A stretch of 32,846 nucleotides of DNA from DASUMP01 sp036277635 (GCA_036277635.1 DASUMP010000169.1:1-32846), one strand, 5' to 3'; counted from the stretch's first letter, positions 1-8,006 are shown. Notes: generated from the sequence alone by a model not told the origin. Made by a program: numbers and translations.

Positions 1-2509
1 CTTCGAGCGCGGCGTCGAGGGCGATCATCGCGAGCTTGAAGATGTCGGCCGCCGACCCTTGCACCGGCGCGTTCTGCGCCATCCGCTCCCCCATCTGGCG
101 GATGCGGAAGTTGTCGGACGCGAGCTCGGGCAGCTGGCGGCGCCGACCGAACAGCGTCGTGGTGTAGCCGCGCGTGCGCGCTTCGCGCACGGTCTCCTCC
201 ATGTACGCGTGCACGTTGGGGAAGCCCTCGAAGTACGCGTCGAGGATCTCCCGCGCTTGCTCGGTGGGGATGTCGAGGCGCTGGCCGAGCCCGTACGCCT
301 CCATGCCGTACGCGAGCCCGTAGTTCACGACCTTGGCGAAGCGGCGTTGGAACTCGTCGACGTCGGTCTCGTCGACGTCGAAGACCTTCGCCGCGGTCGC
401 GGTGTGCACGTCAGCGCCCCGCTCGAACGCGTCGATCAGTCCGGGGTCGTCGGCGAGGTGCGCGAGCACGCGCAGCTCGATCTGCGAGTAGTCGGCGGTG
501 AGCAACCCGCACCCCGGCTCCGCGATGAACGCGCGCCGCATCTCGCGCCCGCCGGCGGTGCGCACCGGGACGTTCTGCAGGTTGGGTGACTCGCTCGAGA
601 TCCGCCCCGTGGTGGTCGCGATCTGGTTGAACGTCGCGTGGATGCGGCCGTCGGCGTGCACGAGCGGCGGAAGCGCGTCGGCGTACGTGCTCCGCAGCTT
701 CTCGACCTCGCGGTAGCGCAGCAGGTCCTCGACGATCGGGTGGGCGTCGGCCATCTTCTGCAGCGAGTCGGCGTCGGTGGACGGACCCGTCTTGGTCTTC
801 TTCACCGGGGTGAGACCGAGCTTGTCGAAGAGGATCCGCCGCAGCTGGGGCGTCGAGTTCACGTTGAACGGCTCGCCCGCGTGGGCGTGGATGCGCTGCT
901 CGAGCGCCCGGCACTGGTCGCCGAGGTCGTGCCGCAGCTCTTCGAGGAACTCGACGTCGATGCGGACCCCGGCGCGCTCCATCTGGTGCAGCACCCGCAC
1001 GAGCGGCCGTTCGAAGCGCTCGTAGAGGTCGGTGAGCTCACGCGCTTCGAGCGCGCGGTCGAGCTCGTCGGCGAGTCGCAGTGCCGCGACGGCGCGTCGC
1101 CCGGTGTCGTCGATGCCACGCTGCCCGTCGAGGTCGAGGGTGCCGGCTTCCGCGTCGGGTGAGGCGAGCTCGACCGACAGGTAGCGCGCCGCGAGATCGT
1201 CGAGGAGGTACTTCCCCTCGCCGGGGTCGAGCAGGTACGCCATGACCGCGGTGTCGTGGGTGAGCGAGCGGACGTCGAGGTCGTCGAGGCCCCGCATGAG
1301 CTCCTTGGCCCGGTGCACCACGAGCGGCGGCCCGCCAGCGCTCACGAGCGAGCCCAACGCCTCGCGCACCGCGCCCTCGCCGAGCACGTCGGCGGGCAGG
1401 TACCACGCCGTCACCTCGTCCGGTGCCGGAGCGATGCCCTCGGAGAACGCGGGGTCGTCGGTGGCGAGCGCGAGTCCTTGCAGCGCGTCTGCGCCGGGTG
1501 CGCCCGACCACCGCGGCTCGGCCGCGACTCGCGACGCCGACGCGAGCCACTCGAGCACCTGCGCCGCGTCCGCCGGCGAGCGCACCAACGTGGTCTCGAC
1601 GTCGAGCGACTCGCCCACGGCCGCCGGCTCCGCGGTGTCGCCGAGGGCGTCGAGGATGCGCGGCAGCAGCGACTTGAACTCGAGCTGGTTGAACAGGACG
1701 CGCACCTGCTCGCGATCGAACGCGCCCGGTCGGAGGTCGCGCGCGTCGACGTCGAGCGGCACGTCGCGACGCAGCACCGACATCGTCCGGTTCATGAGGA
1801 CGCGGTCGCGCATCTCGCCGAGGTTCTGCCGCTGCTTCGGCGGGAGGTCGTCGAGGTGCTCGAAGATCGTCTCGAGGTCGCCGTACGTCGCGATGAGCTT
1901 CGCCGCGGTCTTCTCGCCGATGCCGGGGACCCCAGGGAGGTTGTCACTGTTGTCGCCGCGCAGCGCCGCGTACTCCGGATACTGCGCGGGCGTGACCCCG
2001 CACCGCTCGAAGATCCCCGCTTCGTCGTAGAGCGCGTAGTCGGAGACGCCCCGCTTGTTGTAGAGCACCTTCACGTGCGGATCGTCGACCAGCTGGTAGG
2101 AGTCGCGGTCGCCGGTGACGATCACGACGTCGATACCGTCGTGCTTCGCCTGCTCGGCGAGCGTCGCGATGACGTCGTCGGCTTCGACGCCCGACACCTC
2201 GATCGTGCGGATCTCGAGCGCGTCGAGCACCTCACGGATCAACGGCATCTGCGACCGGAACAGGTCGGGGGTCTCCGCCCGTCCCGCCTTGTAGTCGGGG
2301 TCGATCTCGAACCGGAAGTTCGCCCGGCCGGGAGCGTCGAACGCCACGCCGATGAGGTCGGGCTGCTCGTCGGCCAGCACCTTCGCGAGCATCGACGTGA
2401 ACCCGTAGACCGCGTTCGTGACCGTGCCCGACGCGGTCGCGAGATCCGTGGGGAGTGCGAAGAACGCCCGATAGGCCAGCGAGTGCCCGTCGAGCAGAAG
2501 CAGTTTCAC
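1..2509 (-). CDS. polA: DNA polymerase I (3' end cut by window edge)
   Basis: Family A polymerase for Okazaki-fragment maturation and repair synthesis. The GTG start (2509-2507) overlaps the TGA of the upstream response regulator (GTGA), so translation is probably coupled. The N-terminal 5' nuclease domain begins LLLLDGHSLAYRAFF, with EADDVIATL, VTGDRDSYQLVDD and the helix-hairpin-helix GVPGIGEKTAAKL. The middle 3'-5' exonuclease-like domain lacks the first DxE metal motif and looks inactive. In the palm, motif A is ADYSQIELRVLA (Asp near residue 673) and the O-helix reads RRFAKVVNYGLAYG. Its Tyr, near residue 730, sits where Taq has Phe667. About 836 residues are visible; the HDE motif C and roughly the last 50-70 residues lie outside the window. 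Identification is secure. Confidence 0.97.
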   Translation of the reverse strand, partial: MKLLLLDGHSLAYRAFFALPTDLATASGTVTNAVYGFTSMLAKVLADEQPDLIGVAFDAPGRANFRFEIDPDYKAGRAETPDLFRSQMPLIREVLDALEIRTIEVSGVEADDVIATLAEQAKHDGIDVVIVTGDRDSYQLVDDPHVKVLYNKRGVSDYALYDEAGIFERCGVTPAQYPEYAALRGDNSDNLPGVPGIGEKTAAKLIATYGDLETIFEHLDDLPPKQRQNLGEMRDRVLMNRTMSVLRRDVPLDVDARDLRPGAFDREQVRVLFNQLEFKSLLPRILDALGDTAEPAAVGESLDVETTLVRSPADAAQVLEWLASASRVAAEPRWSGAPGADALQGLALATDDPAFSEGIAPAPDEVTAWYLPADVLGEGAVREALGSLVSAGGPPLVVHRAKELMRGLDDLDVRSLTHDTAVMAYLLDPGEGKYLLDDLAARYLSVELASPDAEAGTLDLDGQRGIDDTGRRAVAALRLADELDRALEARELTDLYERFERPLVRVLHQMERAGVRIDVEFLEELRHDLGDQCRALEQRIHAHAGEPFNVNSTPQLRRILFDKLGLTPVKKTKTGPSTDADSLQKMADAHPIVEDLLRYREVEKLRSTYADALPPLVHADGRIHATFNQIATTTGRISSESPNLQNVPVRTAGGREMRRAFIAEPGCGLLTADYSQIELRVLAHLADDPGLIDAFERGADVHTATAAKVFDVDETDVDEFQRRFAKVVNYGLAYGMEAYGLGQRLDIPTEQAREILDAYFEGFPNVHAYMEETVREARTRGYTTTLFGRRRQLPELASDNFRIRQMGERMAQNAPVQGSAADIFKLAMIALDAALE

Positions 2510-3087
2510 GGGGTGAGCGCGCCCGTGAGCACCTCCGCCGCGACTTCGTGGATCTTGCGACGGGTGCTCATCGCCGCGGTCTGCAGGAACCGCCATGCGG
2601 CCGCTTCGCTGAGGTCGTGCTGGTCCATCAGCCGACCCTTGGCGCGATCGATCGTCTTGCGCGCCTCGAGGCGCTCCTGGAGGTCGCCGATCTCCGACTC
2701 GAGCGCGACCACCTCTTGGAAACGTCCGACCGCCATCTCGATCGCGGGGACGAGGTCGCTCTTCTGGAACGGCTTCACGAGGTAGGCGAGCGCGCCCGCG
2801 TCGCGGGCTTGCTCCACGAGGTCGTGTTGCGAGAACGCCGTGAGGATGAGGACCGCGGCGAGTCGCTCCCCCGCGATCGCTCGCGCCGCCGTCAGTCCGT
2901 CGGCCCCCGGCATCTTGATGTCGAGGATCGCGAGGTCGGGTCGGTGCTCGCGCACGAGCTCGATCGCCTGATCGCCTCGACCGGTCTCCGCGACGACGTC
3001 GTAGCCCTCCTCTTGGAGGATCTCCTTCAGGTCGAGACGGATGATCGCTTCGTCTTCCGCGATGACGACGCGTACGGGTGTGGTCAA
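2506..3087 (-). CDS. pdtaR: ANTAR-domain response regulator, PdtaR-like
   Basis: A receiver domain (about residues 1-120) is followed by an ANTAR RNA-binding domain (about 130-185). After phosphorylation by a PdtaS-type histidine kinase, such proteins bind paired hairpins in mRNA leaders and prevent termination. The receiver starts VRVVIAEDEAIIRLDL with acidic pocket E11/D12; the phospho-acceptor is D56 in LAILDIKMPGADG. The ANTAR segment contains IDRAKGRLMDQHDLSEAAA. I chose the TTG at 3087: it follows GGAGG (3101-3097) with a 9-nt spacer and gives 193 aa, the usual length; the ATG at 3243 would run into the upstream gene. The gene overlaps polA by 4 nt. In M. tuberculosis pdtaR (Rv1626) also lies near polA (Rv1629). 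The kinase is not in the window. Confidence 0.9.
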   Translation of the reverse strand: MTTPVRVVIAEDEAIIRLDLKEILQEEGYDVVAETGRGDQAIELVREHRPDLAILDIKMPGADGLTAARAIAGERLAAVLILTAFSQHDLVEQARDAGALAYLVKPFQKSDLVPAIEMAVGRFQEVVALESEIGDLQERLEARKTIDRAKGRLMDQHDLSEAAAWRFLQTAAMSTRRKIHEVAAEVLTGALTP

Positions 3088-3115
3088 CGGACCGGGCCTC
3101 CGGGGGACAGCGTGA

Positions 3116-3415
3116 TCAACGGGCCGGCAGCTCGGCGGCCATGCGATCGAGGAGCGCATCTTGCTCGCGCTCGAGCTCCGAGATCGAACGGCGGAGCGCG
3201 TCGCCGTGACGGGCGAGCGCGTCGGCGTGCCGGCGCACCTCACGCGCCTCGGCTTCGGCGAGGGGGGTCTCGGAGACGAGGGCCCGCAGACGGGCGTCTT
3301 CCGCCTCGTCTTCGAGGAAGGCGAGCTGCTCCTGCGCCACCCCGAGATCGGCGCGCAGCCGCTTCAAGCGATCGGCGACATCGATGAGCCGGCGCTCCAG
3401 CAGGGTCCGCGTCAT
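3116..3415 (-). CDS. Small coiled-coil protein upstream of pdtaR
   Basis: A 99-residue, highly charged protein rich in Leu, Ala, Arg and Glu, with heptad-like spacing over almost its whole length (for example VADRLKRLRADLGVAQEQL and RRSISELEREQDALLDRMAA). It has no signal peptide or membrane segment and no domain I recognise. It is the first gene of a run with pdtaR (28-nt gap) and polA. A -10-like TAGACT ends 9 nt before the ATG, so the mRNA is probably leaderless or nearly so. Function is unknown; a dimeric coiled coil partnering the ANTAR regulator is only a guess from position. That it is coding is supported by the compact gene fit and the promoter. Confidence 0.75.
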   Translation of the reverse strand: MTRTLLERRLIDVADRLKRLRADLGVAQEQLAFLEDEAEDARLRALVSETPLAEAEAREVRRHADALARHGDALRRSISELEREQDALLDRMAAELPAR

Positions 3416-3424
3416 GGGACGGGC

Positions 3425-3430
3425 AGTCTA
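3425..3430 (-). promoter_or_regulatory. -10 box of coiled-coil/pdtaR/polA operon
   Basis: TAGACT preceded by G (GTAGACT), 9 nt upstream of the ATG at 3415. Transcription would begin within about 0-3 nt of the start codon. No clear -35 box is seen. Confidence 0.5.
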
Positions 3431-3479
3431 CGGGCGTCCGGGCCGTCGAGTCCCGCACGATTCGCAGTGGTGTGGCACC

Positions 3480-4637
3480 GTGGCGGGCGTGCGTCACCCC
3501 GTGTACACGCCCGAGCACGATGCGCTGCGCGCGACCGTGCGCCGGTTCGTCGCCACCGAGCTGGCCCCGCACGTCGACGAGTGGGAGCGCGCCGGTCGCT
3601 TCCCCGACACGGTGTTCCGCCGCTGCGGCGAGCTCGGCTTCCTCGGGCTGCACTACCCCGAAGCCCTCGGCGGCAGCGGCGGCGACCTCGCCGCGAGCCT
3701 GCTCTTCGTCGAAGAGCTCGCCCGGTGCGGCGCGGCGGCGATCGCGATGGCCGTGTCGGTGCAGACCCACATGGCCACACCCGCGCTCGCCGAGTTCGGG
3801 ACCGCCGAACAGCACGACCGGTTCCTGCGACCCGCGCTGCGCGGCGAGCGCATCGCCGCGATCGCGATCACCGAACCCGACGCGGGCTCCGACGTCGCCG
3901 CGATCACGACGCGCGCCACACGCGACGGCGACCACTGGCGGATCACCGGACGCAAGATGTACATCACCAACGGCGAGCGCGCGAGCTTCCTCACCCTCGT
4001 CGCGCGCACCGACGCCGGGCCGGGTCACGCGGGCATCAGCGTGTTCCTCGTCGACACCGCGCTCCCCGGCGTGAGCGTGTCGCGTCGTCTCGACAAGCTC
4101 GGGATGCGTTCGAGCGACACCGCTGAGATCGCACTCGACGACGTCGTGGTCGGCGACGACGCGCTCCTCGGCGGTGAGCCGGGGCGCGGGTTCGCGCAGC
4201 TGATGTGGCAGCTGCAGCACGAGCGCCTCGCGGGCGCGGCCGCGTGCATCGGCCACGCGGCCCAGGTGCTCGACGACACGATCGCGTACGCGCGGGAGCG
4301 CCACACGTTCGGCCGCCGCCTGGTCGACCACCAGGTCGTCGCGCACAAGCTCGCCGACGCCGCGACCGAGCTCACCGCCGCGCAGACCCTGTTCGACACC
4401 ACCACGTGGCAGGTGATGCAGGGCGACTACCCCGTCGCCGAGGTGTCGATGACGAAGAAGTACTGCGCACAAGTGCAGAACCGACTCGTCGACACGTGCC
4501 TGCAGGTCTTCGGCGGCGCCGGCTACCTCGACGAGACCCCGGTCAGCCGCGCGTTTCGCGACGCCCGCCTCCAACGCATCGGCGGTGGCGCCGACGAGAT
4601 CATGAACGACGTGATCGCCAAGCGGATCATCCGCTGA
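3480..4637 (+). CDS. Acyl-CoA dehydrogenase
   Basis: FAD-dependent alpha,beta-dehydrogenation of an acyl-CoA, passing electrons to ETF. With the GTG at 3480 the protein is 385 aa, the family norm; the ATG at 3384 would overlap the divergent coiled-coil gene. The N-terminal helical domain starts around YTPEHDALRATVRRF. The FAD/substrate signature AIAITEPDAGSDVAAI and the FAD-binding MYITNGERASF follow. The C-terminal signature is FGGAGYLDETPVSRAFRDA. At the C-terminal position where medium-chain enzymes carry the catalytic Glu (YEGT), this protein has RIGGGADEI. The likely base is instead E248 in LQHERLAGAA on helix G, as in isovaleryl- and long-chain acyl-CoA dehydrogenases. That suggests a branched- or longer-chain substrate; the substrate itself cannot be read. 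It is convergent with the methyltransferase. Confidence 0.93.
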   Translation: MAGVRHPVYTPEHDALRATVRRFVATELAPHVDEWERAGRFPDTVFRRCGELGFLGLHYPEALGGSGGDLAASLLFVEELARCGAAAIAMAVSVQTHMATPALAEFGTAEQHDRFLRPALRGERIAAIAITEPDAGSDVAAITTRATRDGDHWRITGRKMYITNGERASFLTLVARTDAGPGHAGISVFLVDTALPGVSVSRRLDKLGMRSSDTAEIALDDVVVGDDALLGGEPGRGFAQLMWQLQHERLAGAAACIGHAAQVLDDTIAYARERHTFGRRLVDHQVVAHKLADAATELTAAQTLFDTTTWQVMQGDYPVAEVSMTKKYCAQVQNRLVDTCLQVFGGAGYLDETPVSRAFRDARLQRIGGGADEIMNDVIAKRIIR

Positions 4638-4643
4638 GCGCGT

Positions 4644-5381
4644 TCACGCCTTCTCGATGAACGCGATCTTCTCGTAGACGTGGACCGCGCGGACGGCCGA
4701 CCGGGCCGCCGCAGGCACGTCGAGATCGTCGCCGTCGCGTACGTGCGCGCGGTGCACCGCGTCGACGAGCTGCTTCACGAGATCGATCCCGGTTCCCGGC
4801 GTGCCGGGCGGCCCGCCGCCGTAGCCCGGGTGGTACGAGGTCTGCAGGTCTTCGATCACATAGACGCCGCCGTTGCGCAGCATCGGGAACAGCGCGCCGA
4901 AGCTCGCGACGATGTGCTCGGCGCGGTGTGAGCCGTCGTCGACGACGAGGTCGAACGGCGCGAAGCGTTCGAGCGACGCGAGGAACTCGACGTCGCCCTG
5001 GTCGCCGACGAGTGTGGTGATGCGCGGGCCGGGGACGTCCTTCTCCTCGATGTCGATGCCGACGATGTCGCCGCGCGGGAAGTAGTCGCGCCACATGGCG
5101 AGCGACGCTCCCTGCCAGATGCCGATCTCGAGGACCGACACCCGCCGCCGGCGCAGCGGCGCGAGGTGGGTGCGGTACGCCTCGACGTAGTTGTGGGAGA
5201 TCGCGCCCTTGTCGCTGCCGTGCACCGCCGCGAGCCACGCGAGGTTGCGCCGCCCGGCCCGGCCGAGCGCCCTCTTCACGGGGTGGAGCCGGCCGCGCCC
5301 GAGCCGCCGTTCGGCCTCCACCCGGGTCTTGATCAGCGCCCGGTAGGCGAGGCGGCGGGCGCGACTGTCGTGCCAGGACAC
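4644..5381 (-). CDS. MycE/TylE-like SAM-dependent O-methyltransferase
   Basis: A 245-aa class I methyltransferase. The SAM-binding motif I is VSVLEIGIWQGASLAMW, followed by GDIVGIDIEEKD. FDLVVDDGSH and VIEDLQTSYHPGYGG match the Mg2+-binding and acceptor loops of the macrolide sugar methyltransferases MycE and TylE, and the C-terminus VYEKIAFIEKA also fits that family. The N-terminal HGSDKGAISHNYVEAY is the usual lead-in. The likely acceptor is a sugar hydroxyl in a glycan or lipid-linked glycoside, since no macrolide cluster is nearby. I chose GTG 5381 because TACACT sits exactly 6 nt upstream of it, giving a leaderless mRNA. It is convergent with the acyl-CoA dehydrogenase gene (6-bp gap). 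Confidence 0.85.
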   Translation of the reverse strand: MSWHDSRARRLAYRALIKTRVEAERRLGRGRLHPVKRALGRAGRRNLAWLAAVHGSDKGAISHNYVEAYRTHLAPLRRRRVSVLEIGIWQGASLAMWRDYFPRGDIVGIDIEEKDVPGPRITTLVGDQGDVEFLASLERFAPFDLVVDDGSHRAEHIVASFGALFPMLRNGGVYVIEDLQTSYHPGYGGGPPGTPGTGIDLVKQLVDAVHRAHVRDGDDLDVPAAARSAVRAVHVYEKIAFIEKA

Positions 5382-5387
5382 GGCCGG

Positions 5388-5393
5388 AGTGTA
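5388..5393 (-). promoter_or_regulatory. -10 box of methyltransferase gene (leaderless)
   Basis: TACACT, then 6 nt, then the GTG start at 5381. This is the same layout as other operon heads in the window, though the base before TA is C rather than G. Confidence 0.5.
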
Positions 5394-5427
5394 GGGACGC
5401 CCCGGTGAACACGGTCCGCGCGGCTCA

Positions 5428-5456
5428 TTGTTCTCCGCGTGGTCGCTCGGTAACCT
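5428..5456 (+). promoter_or_regulatory. Sigma70-like promoter of M23 peptidase gene
   Basis: TTGTTC (5428-5433), a 17-nt spacer and TAACCT (5451-5456, preceded by G). The predicted transcription start is near 5463, leaving a leader of about 55 nt before ATG 5520. Confidence 0.45.
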
Positions 5457-5519
5457 TGAGCGGACCCACCGGGGGCGGGGGTGTCCAGATCTCGGCCGCT
5501 CCCACGCGCACTCTTCACG

Positions 5520-6671
5520 ATGGGACGCCCTACGCCGAAGCTGCCCGCCCTCGCCCTGGCCGTCGTCATCGGACTCCTCGCGGGGCCCGTCGCCGCCGGG
5601 GCCCAGGCCGCCGACCCTCCTGAGCTGGCCGCCGCCCGAGGAGGGCTCGCGGCTGCACGCTCGCGCGCACAGCAGGCCGCCGAGGAGTACCGGGCGGTCC
5701 AGCAGGAGCTCCAGAAGATCACCCGCGAGGTCGAGCTCGTCCAGCGCCAGATCCCGATGCTGATGACCGCGATCAACCAGATGCGGGTGCGGCTGCAGGC
5801 TCGAGCGGCCGAGGCCTACCGCGGCGCCTCGATGCGCTCCGCCGTCGCGTTCGAGCTCTTCGAGGTCGAGAACCTCCTCGACGGCGTGCGCGTGACCCGC
5901 CTCGCCGAAGCCGCGAACGCCCGCACCGACGAGATCGCCGACGGCGTCGGCGATCTCACCGCGCAGCTCGCCGAGAAGGAAGAGCAGCTCGCCCGCCAGC
6001 AAGCCGAGCAGGCCGACCTCGTCGCCGCCGCCGAGCGGCGTGCCGCGGAGCTCGACCGCGCGCTCGCCGAAGCCGCCCGGCACCTGCGCACCGTCGAACA
6101 CGACGTCGCGGTGCGCGCGTACGAGGAGGCGCTCGCGGCAGCTGCCGCGCAGCCCGGAACGACCGGCACGACGATCGCGCCACCCGAAGAGGTGTCGCAC
6201 CGTCCGCCGCCGGCGGACCCGTCGCTCGCCGCGCTCGTCCCCGTCGACGAGCTGCTGTGCCCGATCGACGCGCCGGTCACGTTCTTCAACGACTGGGGCC
6301 AGCCCCGCTCGAACTGGCGCGTCCACGAGGGCACCGACATCTTCGCCGGCCTCGGCACGCCGAACGTCGCCGTCGCCGACGGTGTCGTGAAGCGCCGTCT
6401 CGGTGGTCTCGGCGGCAACTCCGTGTGGCTCGAAGCCGACCACGGCGTCGACTACTACTACGCGCACTTCGACCGCTTCGAGGGCGCCTTCGACGGCCCC
6501 GAGAGCTCACGGCGGGTGAAGAAGGGCGACGTGATCGGCTATACGGGGAACACCGGCAACGCGTCCGGCGGCCCCGTCCACACGCACTTCGAGGTGCATC
6601 CCGGCGGCGGTGGCGCGATCAACCCGTACCGCATCCTGCTCGTCACCTGCGCGACCCAGCTCGGCAACTGA
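5520..6671 (+). CDS. Secreted M23 (LytM-type) peptidase with coiled coil
   Basis: A 383-aa envelope protein. The N-terminus has a basic MGRPTPK and a hydrophobic core (LPALALAVVIGLLAGPVAAG) ending at an AQA-type signal peptidase site. A long coiled coil rich in Ala, Glu, Gln and Arg follows (about residues 40-210), as in EnvC and NlpD. A Pro/Thr-rich linker leads to the C-terminal M23 domain. Zinc ligands are visible as HEGTD and HTHFEVH, so the peptidase looks intact. The role would be cutting peptidoglycan peptides in cell separation, or regulating an amidase. An in-frame GTG at 5481 would add 13 residues; I prefer ATG 5520 because it gives a compact signal peptide, but no clear Shine-Dalgarno decides this. 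Confidence 0.9.
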   Translation: MGRPTPKLPALALAVVIGLLAGPVAAGAQAADPPELAAARGGLAAARSRAQQAAEEYRAVQQELQKITREVELVQRQIPMLMTAINQMRVRLQARAAEAYRGASMRSAVAFELFEVENLLDGVRVTRLAEAANARTDEIADGVGDLTAQLAEKEEQLARQQAEQADLVAAAERRAAELDRALAEAARHLRTVEHDVAVRAYEEALAAAAAQPGTTGTTIAPPEEVSHRPPPADPSLAALVPVDELLCPIDAPVTFFNDWGQPRSNWRVHEGTDIFAGLGTPNVAVADGVVKRRLGGLGGNSVWLEADHGVDYYYAHFDRFEGAFDGPESSRRVKKGDVIGYTGNTGNASGGPVHTHFEVHPGGGGAINPYRILLVTCATQLGN

Positions 6672-6729
6672 CCGGGCGCGCGACGCGCACGATGCGACCA
6701 CACGATCGACGCGGCGCGACGATCAGAAC

Positions 6730-7116
6730 ATGCCGACACCACGTCGTTTCGCGATCAGCGCGTCGCTCGCGTTCGCCGCACTCGCGTCGATCATGGGCAT
6801 GCGCCGGAAGGCCGAAGTCATCGTCTCCGACGACACCGTCGAGGTCCGCATGGGATGGGCGTTCTCGGCCCGGATCCCGCGGTCGGCGATCACCCGTGTC
6901 GCCGCCCACCCGCCGATCCGCTACGCGATCGGCGTGCACGGCTGGCGCGGCAGCTGGATCGTGAACGGCACCACCGGCAACGTCGTCGACATCGCGATCG
7001 ACCCGCCGGTCCGAGCGCGCGCCGTGCTCTTCCCCACGAACCTCCGCCGGGTCCGCGTCAGCGTCGACGAGCCCGCCGAGCTGATCCGAGCGCTGCAGCC
7101 GACGACGAGCGCCTGA
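6730..7116 (+). CDS. Conserved small protein, possible bacterial PH-like fold
   Basis: A 128-residue protein that I do not recognise as a named family. After a short Arg-rich N-terminus there is one weakly hydrophobic stretch (FAISASLAFAALASIMG). The rest alternates short beta-strand-like segments (AEVIVSDDTVEVRM, SRSAITRVAAHP-like, GSWIVNGTTGNVVDIAI). It ends with a helix-like segment DEPAELIRALQ. That pattern resembles bacterial PH-domain or photosystem-assembly-type small proteins, but this is a shape comparison only. It starts 58 nt after the M23 peptidase gene. GACGAT lies 6 nt before the ATG, a weak version of the leaderless start layout seen at other genes here. Confidence 0.65.
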   Translation: MPTPRRFAISASLAFAALASIMGMRRKAEVIVSDDTVEVRMGWAFSARIPRSAITRVAAHPPIRYAIGVHGWRGSWIVNGTTGNVVDIAIDPPVRARAVLFPTNLRRVRVSVDEPAELIRALQPTTSA

Positions 7117-7142
7117 CCCGCGCCCGACGCCGCTGCGCGCGG

Positions 7143-7225
7143 TGCCCGAGGTGGGAGTCGAACCCACACGCCCTTGCGGGCAACGGATTTTGAGTCCGTC
7201 GTGTCTGCCATTCCACCACTCGGGC
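7143..7225 (-). tRNA. tRNA-Leu (anticodon CAA)
   Basis: An 83-nt type II tRNA. The acceptor stem GCCCGAG pairs with CTCGGGC, with discriminator A. The anticodon stem ACGGA/TCCGT encloses loop CTCAAAA, giving anticodon CAA (reads UUG). The long variable arm forms GCCC-GCAA-GGGC. The T arm GTGGG-TTCGACT-CCCAC is canonical. The 3' CCA is not encoded. Confidence 0.97.
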
Positions 7226-7287
7226 CGGACGGATCATGATGCCATCCCGGGTGCGTCGAGCGCGACGTGATCGAGCGACGGCCTCGG

Positions 7288-7293
7288 TACGAT
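7288..7293 (+). promoter_or_regulatory. -10 box of one-TM protein gene (leaderless)
   Basis: GTACGAT (TACGAT at 7288-7293), then 6 nt, then GTG at 7300. This decides the start of the downstream gene. Confidence 0.5.
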
Positions 7294-7299
7294 CGAGCC

Positions 7300-7578
7300 G
7301 TGGGTGAGTGGAGCGACTTCCTCGTCGGTGTCGTGTGCGGGCTGTCGCTCGCGGGGCTGCTCTGGATCGTGATCGCACCGTCGCGACGGGCGCGCGCGGA
7401 GACCGGCTTGGATCCCGAGGTGGAGACCCGGCTGCTGCTCGGCGAGATCCCCGACGACGAGGACCCGCCCGCATCCGAGAGCTCGGAGCCCGAGCACCCG
7501 CGCCAGTACGGACCGCACGAGTTGCAGGCGCTGCGGCGTCTGGGGCAGCAGCCGTCGAAGCGCTCGAAGCCGCGCTGA
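7300..7578 (+). CDS. Small single-pass membrane protein
   Basis: A 92-residue protein with an N-terminal transmembrane helix (DFLVGVVCGLSLAGLLWIVI), a basic cytoplasmic edge (APSRRARAE) and an acidic, Pro/Glu-rich soluble tail ending QQPSKRSKPR. By the positive-inside rule the tail is probably cytoplasmic. I recognise no family. An upstream in-frame GTG at 7267 is possible, but the promoter TACGAT would then lie inside the coding region; GTG 7300 is 6 nt downstream of it. The stop codon abuts that of convergent fabZ, so the two stops form the palindrome TGATCA at 7576-7581. Confidence 0.65.
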   Translation: MGEWSDFLVGVVCGLSLAGLLWIVIAPSRRARAETGLDPEVETRLLLGEIPDDEDPPASESSEPEHPRQYGPHELQALRRLGQQPSKRSKPR

Positions 7579-7998
7579 TCAGGCGAACACGAAGAACAGG
7601 CGGGCCCGGCACGCTTCGGCGCCGTCGACCGTGACCCGCCCGCTCCCCCACCCGCCGCGTGCGCTCAGCCGTTCGAGGCTGAGCTCGAGGCGCAGCTCGT
7701 CGCCGGGCCGCACGAGCCGGCGGAAGCGGGTGTCCTCGACGCCACCGAACAGCGGGAGCCGGTCCGCGAAGCGGGGGTCGGCGAGCACGCCGATCGCGCC
7801 GGCTTGGGCGAGGGCCTCGAGCTGGAGCACGCCGGGGAACACCGGGTTGCCGGGGAAGTGGCCGGCGAGGAACGGTTCGTCTCCGGTGACGCGGTAGCGC
7901 GCCACGACGTGCTCGCCGGGGCGCAGCTCGTCGACCGCGTCGACGAAGCGGAACGGCGGGCGGTGCGGGAGCAGCGCGACCGGGTCGTCGGGGGTCAT
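7579..7998 (-). CDS. fabZ: FabZ-like 3-hydroxyacyl-ACP dehydratase
   Basis: A 139-aa hot-dog-fold dehydratase, the FabZ length. It removes water from 3-hydroxyacyl-ACP in fatty acid elongation. LLPHRPPFRFVD is the family N-terminal motif. The catalytic His47 lies in AGHFPGNPVFPG and the catalytic Glu61 in LQLEALAQAGA. It is divergent from fabD with 48 bp between the starts, which places it in the FAS-II locus and supports a role in primary fatty acid synthesis. FabA-type isomerase activity cannot be excluded but the length and motifs favour FabZ. TAGCGT lies 8 nt before the ATG. Confidence 0.9.
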   Translation of the reverse strand: MTPDDPVALLPHRPPFRFVDAVDELRPGEHVVARYRVTGDEPFLAGHFPGNPVFPGVLQLEALAQAGAIGVLADPRFADRLPLFGGVEDTRFRRLVRPGDELRLELSLERLSARGGWGSGRVTVDGAEACRARLFFVFA

Positions 7999-8006
7999 CG
8001 CGTGCG

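Noticed and set aside
59..589. Long plus-strand frames antisense to polA (also 1256-2785 and similar frames elsewhere)
   Set aside because: Arg/Ala/Val-rich products without domain logic, caused by high GC at third codon positions; the opposite strand encodes recognised proteins.
3088..3243. Longer start for the ANTAR regulator at ATG 3243
   Set aside because: The added residues are low-complexity, overlap the upstream coiled-coil gene, and the TTG at 3087 has a GGAGG site.
7226..7299. Possible tRNA promoter CATGAT at 7238-7233
   Set aside because: One mismatch to TANNNT and no -35 box; spacing is plausible but evidence is too thin to annotate.
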